Shown here piece after piece: positions 1-4,734 of a stretch of 5,674 nt of DNA. The position numbers and the translations under genes were made by a program. The DNA comes from an uncultured Oscillospiraceae bacterium (GTDB lineage Bacteria > Bacillota > Clostridia > Oscillospirales > Oscillospiraceae). How positions within the stretch are numbered: position 1 is the first letter of the stretch; the number at the start of each line of letters is the position of its first letter. The stretch covers positions 1 through 5,674 of the forward strand of contig CAAEKI010000249.1 in the NCBI GenBank assembly GCA_900756495.1, given 5' to 3'. The notes under the pieces were generated by a model. It was not told the DNA's origin and did not search any database. It saw nothing but the letters and a program-made list of their open reading frames with translations.

Positions 1-474
1 CAGACTGATTGCAGCGCAATGGATACGGGGTATGGATCAGGCGAAGACCCAAACGAGGGCGAATACATAACGGAAGCGCTGGTGGCGCAGGGGTATTTCC
101 GGGAGGACGTGCCGCTTACATATCAAGAACAGGATTTTTTGCAATCTGCCTGTGAAGAGTTCGGCGTGGAGTATCCCCTCATGCTGGCGCTGATTGAACG
201 GGAGACCCGGTTCCAGAATGTAGCCGGGGATGGGGGAGACAGCATGGGCTACTGCCAGATTCAGGAGCGCTGGTGGGGCTGGTTGATGGCGGAGATTGGA
301 GCGGAAGATCTGACGGACCCGCAGGATAATTTCAGGACTGGCTGCGCCATCATATCCTATTTGTCCGGGAAATACGGAAATACCAGGGACGCCCTGAGCG
401 CCTACAACACCGGCTCTCCCGGCAAAACAGAGTATGCAAGCGCCGTCCTGGAGGCGGCAGAGAAATGGGAATAG
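1..474 (+). CDS. Lytic transglycosylase (SLT domain) protein, 5' end missing
   Basis: The frame is open from base 1, so the gene probably begins upstream; the ATG at 19 is only the first methionine in the window. Counting from it, the product shows the three SLT/goose-lysozyme-fold signatures in order: ALIERETRF at residues 57-65, with Glu62 in the place of the catalytic glutamate of the usual A-x-I-x-x-E-S motif; GYCQIQ at 77-82, matching the G-L-M-Q-I motif; and AYNTG at 128-132, matching A-Y-N-A-G. Members of this fold cleave the MurNAc-GlcNAc bond of peptidoglycan and act outside the membrane, so a signal peptide or membrane anchor in the missing N-terminus is likely but unseen. The rest is an acidic leader of about 40 residues. 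It ends 14 nt before the next start. A cell-wall enzyme beside recombination genes is unexpected; it may be the last gene of a neighbouring module. The fold is well supported; exact role (entry, lysis or conjugation-like) is open. Confidence 0.85.
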   Translation, partial: QTDCSAMDTGYGSGEDPNEGEYITEALVAQGYFREDVPLTYQEQDFLQSACEEFGVEYPLMLALIERETRFQNVAGDGGDSMGYCQIQERWWGWLMAEIGAEDLTDPQDNFRTGCAIISYLSGKYGNTRDALSAYNTGSPGKTEYASAVLEAAEKWE

Positions 475-488
475 AAGGAGGAATACAT

Positions 489-857
489 ATGGATAAAACC
501 GCAAAATCGATCTTGGAAATGGCCCGCGGCGGATTTCTGGAGCAAGTCGATTACGAGATGACGAAGGTGATCGACAACATCTTAGACCCAAATACCAAGG
601 CCACTGGGAAGCGCAAGATCACCATCACCATGGAGCTCGTCCCGGATGATACCCGGCGAAATATCTCCGTCAGCTTTGTAACAAAACTTGCCCTGTCCGC
701 AATCAATCCCTTGACTACAAGCCTCTATATCGCTGGAGACAACGCCACTGGGGAGATGCAGGTAGTGGAGATGGTCCCGCAAATTCCAGGGCAAGTGAGT
801 ATGGATGGCACAGAGCAGTCCACACCACCCGTGCTGAAACTCATCAAAACAGGTTAA
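489..857 (+). CDS. Small phage protein, 'replication terminator protein'-like
   Basis: 122 residues from the ATG at 489, chosen because GGAGG at 477-481 lies 7 nt upstream; an earlier in-frame ATG at 465 has no such site and would overlap the previous gene. The N-terminal third is helical-looking (ARGGFLEQVDYEMTKVIDNI at 12-31), followed by DPNT at 33-36 and the basic, strand-like KRKITITMEL at 41-50. The helix plus DPNT plus RKITxTxxL pattern recalls short Clostridia and Bacillus phage proteins that databases label 'replication terminator protein'. That label is from memory, and to my knowledge nothing shows they act like Bacillus subtilis RTP. It sits directly before the DUF2303-like gene (12 nt gap, its stop overlapping the next SD), so the pair is probably co-translated. 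The C-terminus (residues 100-122) is rich in Pro, Thr and Ser and looks flexible. The gene is real; the function is unknown. Confidence 0.8.
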   Translation: MDKTAKSILEMARGGFLEQVDYEMTKVIDNILDPNTKATGKRKITITMELVPDDTRRNISVSFVTKLALSAINPLTTSLYIAGDNATGEMQVVEMVPQIPGQVSMDGTEQSTPPVLKLIKTG

Positions 858-869
858 GGAGGAACCGAC

Positions 870-1607
870 ATGTTAAAGGAAGCTATTGAGAAAATCGCAT
901 CCATGTCCGCGCCAACCATTTACGAAATCGAAGGTGCGACGTTCCGTCTCACCCAGGATGGCAATACAGAGGAGATTCATCCAGCGCCGGTATTTCCGGA
1001 CACTTTGCGTCTGAACAGCCTGGACGCCATGGTTAAGCTCGTTAAGACTGAGGGATTGCCTGATGCGCAGGAAAGGCCTCTTTACATTACCATCCCTGAC
1101 CATCTGACCGTCCGGTGCTTTTCCAAACCCAATACCGCCATGCGCTGTATCCGTCCCTTGTTTTATGAGGCCAAAGCGACTGATGTTCCAGGCTGGGGCG
1201 GAGAGACGCAGCTCAAATTTGAGGAGGCCATGATCGCTCTGCGCACGCGCTTCCAGGCTACTCCAGACGCCGAGTATGCATTGAAGCTCCTGACCGATAT
1301 TACAACCGGGGCTAAGGTTACCTATACGGACAACGGCATTGCCACCTCTGTTGTAACCAAAACAGGCGTTTCCCTTCAAACCAACCAATCCATTCGCCCC
1401 ATTGTTACCCTAAAGCCATACCGCACTTTCCAAGAGGTGGATCAGCCCGCCAGCCAATTCCTCATTCGTATCAATGAGCGCGGCATCCTCTTTACAGAAG
1501 CTGACGGCGGCATGTGGAAGCTCAAAGCACGAGAAACCGTTAAGTCTTATTTTGAGGAATATCTGAACGCCGAAATCGAATCCGGAGACGTGATTGTGGC
1601 CCTATAG
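870..1607 (+). CDS. DUF2303 / YfdQ-like phage protein
   Basis: 245 residues. The start is set by AAGGAGG at 856-862, 7 nt before the ATG. The layout resembles the DUF2303 (YfdQ) family of phage and prophage proteins: an N-terminal region with LDAMVKLVKT at 51-60 and LYITIPDHLTVRCFS at 71-85, a central aromatic stretch, FQATPDAEYALKLLTDITTG at 128-147, a strand-rich segment TYTDNGIATSVVTKTGVSL at 151-169, and a C-terminal core with PIVTLKPYRTF at 177-187, a hydrophobic FLIRI at 197-201 and FTEADGGMWKLKA at 208-220. The family has no established biochemical role; it is usually found in early phage regions near recombination genes. No catalytic motif, membrane segment or signal peptide is visible. 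Base composition differs from the rest of the window: the coding strand has slightly more C than G, while the flanking genes have more G. A hairpin follows the gene. The family call is from memory of the pattern, not a search. Confidence 0.72.
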   Translation: MLKEAIEKIASMSAPTIYEIEGATFRLTQDGNTEEIHPAPVFPDTLRLNSLDAMVKLVKTEGLPDAQERPLYITIPDHLTVRCFSKPNTAMRCIRPLFYEAKATDVPGWGGETQLKFEEAMIALRTRFQATPDAEYALKLLTDITTGAKVTYTDNGIATSVVTKTGVSLQTNQSIRPIVTLKPYRTFQEVDQPASQFLIRINERGILFTEADGGMWKLKARETVKSYFEEYLNAEIESGDVIVAL

Positions 1608-1701
1608 GAATAAAAATCGCCGCCACCCGGTGAGCGAGACCGGAGAGGCGGCAGGGGGAAATAGACTACCTATATTTTAGACGGACGGAGGGGGGTTGTC
1701 A
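1608..1701 (+). promoter_or_regulatory. Only intergenic spacer of the window; possible operon boundary
   Basis: This 94-nt gap is the longest non-coding stretch; every other junction is 14 nt or less. It contains the hairpin at 1619-1652 and then an AT-rich stretch with TATATT at 1671-1676, one mismatch from a sigma-A -10 box. At 17 nt spacing the -35 position reads GCGGCA, only three of six matches, and it falls inside the hairpin, so a housekeeping promoter is not well supported. GGAGG at 1687-1691 serves the winged-helix gene. A regulated or weak promoter for the recombination-replication operon could lie here, but the sequence alone does not prove it. Confidence 0.3.
1619..1652 (-). terminator. 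Hairpin with minus-strand U-tract, possible terminator
   Basis: The outer stem is GCCGCC (1619-1624) with GGCGGC (1647-1652). The inner stem is CCGGT (1627-1631) with ACCGG (1639-1643), around a 7-nt loop GAGCGAG and across a small internal loop. On the minus strand the hairpin is followed at once by GATTTTTATT (complement of 1609-1618), the usual form of an intrinsic terminator. On the + strand it is followed by AGGGGGAAATAG, with no T-run, so it should not efficiently stop the operon. No convincing minus-strand gene exists to its right, so it may limit antisense transcription, protect or process the + mRNA, or be a relic of a rearrangement. Confidence 0.5.
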
Positions 1702-1968
1702 ATGGGCATTACGGAAGAGACTCGCCGGGAGGCGTATTACGAGAGCCGGGAGAGCGCCCCGACTAGGCGCAAACAGATCTATCAAAAGCTGCGGGAGTGC
1801 GGCCCAATGACGGCGGACACGCTGATGGCGGCGATGGGATACATGGATCCCAACAACGTGCGGCCCCGGCTGACGGAGCTGAAGCAGGCTGGTCTGGTCC
1901 GTGTGATTGGCAAGGCCCGCAACCGGCATGGGAAGTCCGTAGCTGTATGGGAGGCACAGGATGTTTGA
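1702..1968 (+). CDS. Winged helix-turn-helix DNA-binding protein
   Basis: 88 residues from the ATG at 1702, which lies 10 nt after GGAGG at 1687-1691. A TTG at 1696 is also in frame but only 4 nt from that site. After a charged N-terminal helix (TRREAYYESRESAPTRRKQI) comes a compact winged-helix pattern: IYQKLRECGPMTADTLMAAM forms helices 1 and 2, the segment NNVRPRLTELKQAGLVR forms the recognition helix plus first wing strand, and IGKARNRHGKSVAVWEA forms the wing hairpin. The 'RPRLTELKQAGLV' pattern is typical of small phage wHTH proteins and MarR- or IclR-like domains. It probably binds DNA, possibly as an early-operon regulator or an assistant at an origin. It is the first gene after the only intergenic gap, which suits a regulator. 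The next gene starts inside its last codons. No partner or operator can be named. Confidence 0.75.
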   Translation: MGITEETRREAYYESRESAPTRRKQIYQKLRECGPMTADTLMAAMGYMDPNNVRPRLTELKQAGLVRVIGKARNRHGKSVAVWEAQDV

Positions 1969-2182
1969 CCGCGATATAGAGCACCCAGATATCACAAGCG
2001 CCCTTCAATGTGGGTATCCCAGCGGAGCAGCACAAGAGAACCAGGACACACCAGAGAACCGCCGGGAGTTCGCAGAGGAGTTTTTTCCAGATTTTTTGGC
2101 CTTTGCTCAGGATGGCGACCCGGACATACTGGAGCACTTTGTAGAGCACTACATCTGGAAATACCGGGAATTTTTGAATTGA
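1961..2182 (+). CDS. Small acidic phage protein of unknown function
   Basis: 73 residues. The ATG lies in the last codons of the wHTH gene (8-nt overlap), and GGGAGG at 1949-1954 stands 6 nt upstream. The protein has many Asp and Glu residues. It carries the segment ITSALQCGYPSG at 11-22, which resembles the 'GYPSW' motif of many tiny Clostridia phage proteins, then a helical, aromatic and acidic half, AEEFFPDFLAFAQDGDPDIL at 38-57, ending in HFVEHYIWKYREF. It has no membrane segment and no cysteine pair. Its strong SD, its perfect fit between two well supported genes and its biased composition argue that it is real. The function is unknown; it may be a regulator or adaptor of the neighbouring DNA-binding or ERF protein. 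Confidence 0.7.
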   Translation: MFDRDIEHPDITSALQCGYPSGAAQENQDTPENRREFAEEFFPDFLAFAQDGDPDILEHFVEHYIWKYREFLN

Positions 2183-2190
2183 GGTGCGAT

Positions 2191-2781
2191 TTGAGCGTAT
2201 ACGAAAAGCTGGCACAGGTTCAGCAGAAATTAAAGGCCCCGAAGGGGCAGTACAATACATTTGGAAAATATAAATATCGTTCCTGCGAGGATATTTTGAA
2301 AGCTGTCAAGCCTCTGCTTGGAAACATAGGGGCTGCTCTTACCCTTACGGACAGCATGGAGCTTATAGGCGATTGGCACTACATAAAAGCGACTGCCACA
2401 TTTTCCGACATTGATGGCGGAGAGGCCGTCAGCACCAGCGGCTGGGCGAGAGAGGAAGCGGAAAAGAAGGGGATGGACGGGTCTCAGATCACGGGAACGG
2501 CCAGCTCATACGCCAGAAAATACGCCTTGAACGGCCTGTTCTGCATTGATGACAACAAGGACAGCGATTCCACCAATGAAGAGTCTGCGCAGTGTGGCGG
2601 AACCCAACCACCCGGTCCGTCCTGTTCCGACTGCGGCAAGGAGATTATGCCCTACAATGACGGGAAGAAATCATATACGGCGGCGGAGATGGCCCGGCGG
2701 TCCACAGAGATGTTTGGCCGCGCACTGTGCGCCAAATGTTCCAAATCCGAGGGCAAGCGCCGCGCGGAGAGCGCGCCATGA
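2191..2781 (+). CDS. erf: ERF family single-strand DNA annealing protein
   Basis: 196 residues from a TTG start at 2191, supported by GAGG at 2181-2184 and an 8-nt gap from the previous stop. The frame is open further upstream to an ATG at 2008, but that stretch is antiphase to the small gene and does not resemble ERF. ERF (P22 Erf-type) proteins anneal complementary single strands in phage recombination and act as ring-like oligomers. The family core is clear: YNTFGKYKYRSCEDILKAVK at 21-40, a central strand-rich part with DWHYIKATATF at 61-71, and the signature TGTASSYARKYALNGLFCID at 101-120. A C-terminal tail after a Gly/Pro linker carries CSDC at 145-148 and CAKC at 180-183, a likely zinc-binding pair that is common in Gram-positive ERF tails. 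It is translationally coupled to the NinB-like gene (ATGA). SSB is encoded three genes on, a likely functional partner. Confidence 0.92.
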   Translation: MSVYEKLAQVQQKLKAPKGQYNTFGKYKYRSCEDILKAVKPLLGNIGAALTLTDSMELIGDWHYIKATATFSDIDGGEAVSTSGWAREEAEKKGMDGSQITGTASSYARKYALNGLFCIDDNKDSDSTNEESAQCGGTQPPGPSCSDCGKEIMPYNDGKKSYTAAEMARRSTEMFGRALCAKCSKSEGKRRAESAP

Positions 2782-3317
2782 ATCTGACCTTTGACGATGC
2801 GAAAATCCAGATGGACGGCGGAGTATGGCTTTGCCTGAAAGTCAGGGAACCGGCCATGGCACGGTCCTTTGTGATGGAGAAAAATGCGGCGCTGTATGAC
2901 TGCGAGGTAAAGCGGCACCGTGAGAAGCGGAGCATGGACGCCAACGCATACTGCTGGGTACTGCTGGACAAGCTTGCCGACGCCCTTCGCAGCACAAAAG
3001 AGGAGTTGTACATCGGGTATGTCCGCAATATTGGCCCGCACAAGGATTTTACGCTGACGCAGGATGAGGCGGGCACCTTCCGTGCTGCATGGGAGCGGCT
3101 AGGCACGGGCTGGCCGACCGAACAGGTGGACTTTGACAAGGACGGCAATCGCATTGTTGTCCGGGCCTATTACGGGTCCAGTACCTATAACACAAAGCAG
3201 ATGTCCCGGTTGATTGATTCCATCGTGGAGGACTGCAAGGCTGTTGGGATAGAGACGCTTCCGCCAGAAAAGCTGGAGGCCATGAAAGTGAGGTGGCAGC
3301 ATGCACCGACGGACTAA
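2778..3317 (+). CDS. NinB-like recombination protein
   Basis: 179 residues from the ATG of an ATGA junction with the ERF gene. GGAG at 2766-2769 lies 8 nt upstream, in the loop of a small GC hairpin. The product resembles lambda NinB (Orf), which binds single-stranded DNA and promotes recombination as a mediator. Matching points are KRHREKRSMDANAYCWVLL at 45-63, comparable to the ERNRSLDQNRKLWACL region of NinB; IGYVRNIGPHKDF at 79-91; VRAYYGSSTYNTKQMSRLID at 128-147, comparable to the QSTSRM-x-x-x-EFAELLELI region; and the C-terminal PEKLEAMKVRW at 163-173. The comparison is from memory of the family, so the exact family assignment should be verified. It overlaps the HNH gene by 17 nt. In lambda, NinB lies close to NinG, also a nuclease, so the NinB-like plus HNH neighbourhood may reflect a similar pairing. 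Confidence 0.75.
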   Translation: MNLTFDDAKIQMDGGVWLCLKVREPAMARSFVMEKNAALYDCEVKRHREKRSMDANAYCWVLLDKLADALRSTKEELYIGYVRNIGPHKDFTLTQDEAGTFRAAWERLGTGWPTEQVDFDKDGNRIVVRAYYGSSTYNTKQMSRLIDSIVEDCKAVGIETLPPEKLEAMKVRWQHAPTD

Positions 3318-3600
3318 AGCCCTGTCCATCCCGCCAAAGGTCAAAGCGCAGGTGTGGGACCGGGATCTGCACCGTTGCGTCTTATGCGGCACACCCTACG
3401 CCAGCCCGGACGCGCATTTTATTTCCCGCGCTCAGGGCGGGCTTGGGATACCTGAGAACATCGTGACCCTGTGCCGGGCCTGCCACGACCGCTACGACAA
3501 CAGCCCGGATCGGGCGGTGCTCCGGGAGCGGCTGCGGGACCATCTGATGACTTGGTATCCCAACTGGGATGAACATAATTTGATATATAAGAAGTGGTGA
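3301..3600 (+). CDS. HNH endonuclease
   Basis: 99 residues; the ATG at 3301 lies 17 nt inside the previous gene and 7 nt after GAGG (3290-3293). The beta-beta-alpha-metal signature is complete: CVLC at 26-29 is the first zinc knuckle; His39 in AHFISR is the general base; Asn53 in PENIVTLC is the middle N of H-N-H; and CRACH at 58-62 supplies the second zinc pair and the final His62. A basic N-terminus (RRTKALSIPPKVK) precedes it and a helical tail ends it. HNH proteins of this size are metal-dependent DNA nickases or double-strand cutters. Free-standing HNH genes are often homing endonucleases, but here the tight overlap with a NinB-like gene and the 4-nt gap to SSB suggest it is part of the recombination operon. 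Both readings remain possible; the sequence shows no intron nearby. Confidence 0.9.
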   Translation: MHRRTKALSIPPKVKAQVWDRDLHRCVLCGTPYASPDAHFISRAQGGLGIPENIVTLCRACHDRYDNSPDRAVLRERLRDHLMTWYPNWDEHNLIYKKW

Positions 3601-3604
3601 TGAC

Positions 3605-4027
3605 ATGCTGAATCATATTACCATCATGGGCCGCCTGACCCGCGAACCCGATCTGCGGCACACCCAGAGCGGAACCGCCGTGGCCTCCTTCACGCTGGCG
3701 GTGGACCGGGACTTTAAGGATAAGCAGACCGGGGAAAAAGCCACAGATTTTATTGACATTATTGCGTGGCGTCAGACGGCGGAATTTGTTTCTCGGTTTT
3801 TTACAAAGGGCCGCATGGCCGTGGTAGACGGCAGGCTCCAGATCCGGGACTGGACGGACAAGGAGGGCAACAAGCGCCGCTCCGCTGAGGTCATCGCGGA
3901 TAATGTCTACTTCGGCGATTCCAGGCGTGATGCTGAAGGCGGCGGATATGCTCCGCCCCCCACACCAGCACAGCAGCCGGGAGTGTTCACGGAGTTGCCC
4001 GAAGACGACGGCGAATTGCCTTTCTAA
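3605..4027 (+). CDS. ssb: Phage single-stranded DNA-binding protein (SSB)
   Basis: 140 residues. The OB-fold of bacterial-type SSB is complete: LNHITIMGRLTREPDLRHTQ at 2-21, SGTAVASFTLAVDRDF at 22-37, DFIDIIAWRQTAEFVSRFF at 48-66 with the ssDNA-stacking Trp55, and MAVVDGRLQIRDWTD at 71-85. A short Gly/Pro/Gln linker (residues 108-126) leads to an acidic tip DDGELPF at 134-140, the usual SSB C-terminal tail that docks partner proteins such as recombinases and helicase or primase factors. It coats single-stranded DNA during phage replication. The start is 4 nt after the HNH stop with a weak GGTGA site overlapping that stop, so translation is likely coupled. Its TAA stop is the first part of a duplicated SD unit that drives the next gene. 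Full length, nothing broken. Confidence 0.97.
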   Translation: MLNHITIMGRLTREPDLRHTQSGTAVASFTLAVDRDFKDKQTGEKATDFIDIIAWRQTAEFVSRFFTKGRMAVVDGRLQIRDWTDKEGNKRRSAEVIADNVYFGDSRRDAEGGGYAPPPTPAQQPGVFTELPEDDGELPF

Positions 4028-4046
4028 GGAGGCACTAAGGAGGCAC
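4025..4046 (+). promoter_or_regulatory. Tandem duplicated ribosome binding site, two 11-bp copies
   Basis: TAAGGAGGCAC occurs twice back to back at 4025-4035 and 4036-4046, immediately before the ATG at 4048. The first copy contains the TAA stop of ssb, the second is an exact repeat. Each copy has an AAGGAGG Shine-Dalgarno. The near GGAGG ends 4 nt before the ATG, which is short; the far one ends 15 nt before it, which is long. The duplication may have moved the downstream gene away from the ssb stop while keeping a usable site. Confidence 0.8.
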
Positions 4047-4047
4047 C

Positions 4048-4734
4048 ATGGAGAGGAAACAGTTCACGTTCTACGATTCTTTTTTTAAGGCTGTTTCTCG
4101 CATCCGCAGTAAGGCGGCCCGGTGTGACGCATACGACGCCATTTGCGCCTATGCGCTAACCGGGGAACTCCCGAACCTAGACAAACTACCTGATGCAGCC
4201 GCTATCGCATTCGAGTTGAGCAGGCCGAACCTTGATTCGAGCAGGAGGAAATCAGAGGCAGGGAAATCGGGAGGACGCCCAAAGCAAACGGAAAGCAAGC
4301 CGAAAGAAAATGAAAAGCAAACAGAAAGCAACTCAAAAGCAAGGGAAAGTTCAAAGCAAGTAAAAGAACAAGTACAAGATAAAGAACAAGTACAAGATAA
4401 AGAACAAATGTTAAATATCCCCCCTCCCCCCCTTCTGGGGGGATCGCCCGCCCTCCGGGAGGCGTTTTCGAGCTGGCTCCAGTACAAGCGGGAGAAGCGG
4501 CAGGACTACAAGCCCACGGGCCTCCAGTCACTGGTGGCCAAGGTGCAGAAAGCGGCGGAGACCTACGGGGAGCAGGCGGTCGTTGACCTCATCGGGGAGT
4601 GCATGGCCAACAACTGGCAGGGCATTATCTTCGACCGGCTGGAGCGTGGAGCCGCAAGGAACCCGTCCGGCAAAAACGGGGGAAATATCTTCATGGATAT
4701 GCTGCGGGAGGAGAGCGAAAGTGGAGCGCAGTGA
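4048..4734 (+). CDS. DUF6291-type / DnaD-like phage replication initiator
   Basis: 228 residues. The N-terminal module (residues 5-76) matches DUF6291: FTFYDSFFKAV, RCDAYDAICAYALTGELPNL at 25-44, LSRPNLDSSRRKSEAGKSGG at 57-76. This domain is found in Gram-positive phage replication proteins, often joined to DnaD-like or other initiator C-termini. Residues 77-122 are a charged, Lys/Glu/Gln/Ser-rich linker with repeats KQTES at 79-83 and 90-94 and KEQVQD at 107-112 and 113-118. IPPPPLLGG at 124-132 follows. The C-terminal half (138-200) has FSSWLQYKREKRQDYKPTGL, AAETYGEQAVVDLIGECMAN and NWQGIIFDRL, a helical pattern shared by phage primosome/DnaD-like proteins that ends in a W-Q-G-I motif. It likely binds the origin and helps load the helicase with the next gene's product. 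Its coding DNA carries direct repeats (4281-4407) and a C/G hairpin, an origin-like layout. The 4721 gene starts within its last 14 nt. Confidence 0.8.
   Translation: MERKQFTFYDSFFKAVSRIRSKAARCDAYDAICAYALTGELPNLDKLPDAAAIAFELSRPNLDSSRRKSEAGKSGGRPKQTESKPKENEKQTESNSKARESSKQVKEQVQDKEQVQDKEQMLNIPPPPLLGGSPALREAFSSWLQYKREKRQDYKPTGLQSLVAKVQKAAETYGEQAVVDLIGECMANNWQGIIFDRLERGAARNPSGKNGGNIFMDMLREESESGAQ
4281..4359 (+). repeat. Phased AAAGCAA repeats (iteron-like), about 11-bp period
   Basis: AAAGCAA occurs exactly at 4281, 4292, 4314, 4325, 4336 and 4353, and a one-mismatch copy AAAGAAA at 4303 completes an 11-bp grid from 4281 to 4336. The last copy is 17 bp after that. Because 11 is not a multiple of three, copies fall in all three codon phases; the larger 33-bp period (4281-4313 against 4314-4346, 26 of 33 identical by hand) appears in the protein as repeated KQTES. 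The top strand of 4281-4410 is about 58% A and only 8% T, 34% GC, against a far more GC-rich flank. It is a candidate for initiator-binding iterons within the replication gene. Confidence 0.6.
4363..4407 (+). repeat. 18-bp tandem direct repeat, 2.5 copies
   Basis: The unit AAAGAACAAGTACAAGAT covers 4363-4380 and is repeated exactly at 4381-4398, then the first 9 bases recur at 4399-4407. It is in frame and encodes KEQVQD twice plus KEQ. It directly follows the 11-bp-phased AAAGCAA series. It may have arisen by slippage and be tolerated in a flexible linker, or may add further initiator binding sites; the sequence alone does not separate these. Confidence 0.85.
4427..4442. other. Perfect C6/G6 hairpin in the replication gene
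   Basis: CCCCCCTTCTGGGGGG forms a 6-bp all-GC stem with a 4-nt loop, just after the A-rich repeats and inside the Pro-rich spacer of the protein. The full pyrimidine tract reaches back to C4-T-C7 (4421-4432). On the minus strand there are two long G-runs. There is no T-run after it, so it is not a terminator. It could stall a fork, act as an origin hairpin or be a slippage hotspot. Confidence 0.6.

Noticed and set aside
465..488. Earlier ATG at 465 for the 'replication terminator'-like gene
   Set aside because: No Shine-Dalgarno before it, and it overlaps the SLT gene's end; ATG at 489 is 7 nt after GGAGG.
37..591. Minus-strand open frame of 184 codons
   Set aside because: It overlaps the SLT gene, which has clear catalytic motifs, and shows no domain of its own.
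1648..1676. Sigma-A promoter using TATATT at 1671
   Set aside because: The -35 position at 17-nt spacing has only three matches and lies in the hairpin, and there is no TGn extension; kept only as a possibility in the spacer entry.
2008..2190. N-terminal extension of the ERF protein from the ATG at 2008
   Set aside because: The extra 61 residues are out of phase with the small acidic gene and unlike ERF; TTG at 2191 has its own GAGG site and starts the family homology.
2236..2248. Hairpin GCCCC/GGGGC near the ERF start
   Set aside because: Five pairs with a 3-nt loop inside coding sequence, common by chance at this composition.
1763..2260. Minus-strand open frame of 165 codons across the wHTH and small acidic genes
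   Set aside because: Its sequence is low-complexity and Cys/Pro/Ser-rich with no recognisable domain, and it is antisense to two genes with good SD sites and coherent products.
4281..4407. CRISPR array
   Set aside because: The repeats are 7 and 18 bp, without unique spacers of 25-40 bp, and lie in a coding frame.
4449..4468. Terminator from the CGCC/GGCG hairpin and TTTT in the replication gene
   Set aside because: Stem of about six pairs with a bulge and only four T residues, in the middle of a well supported gene.
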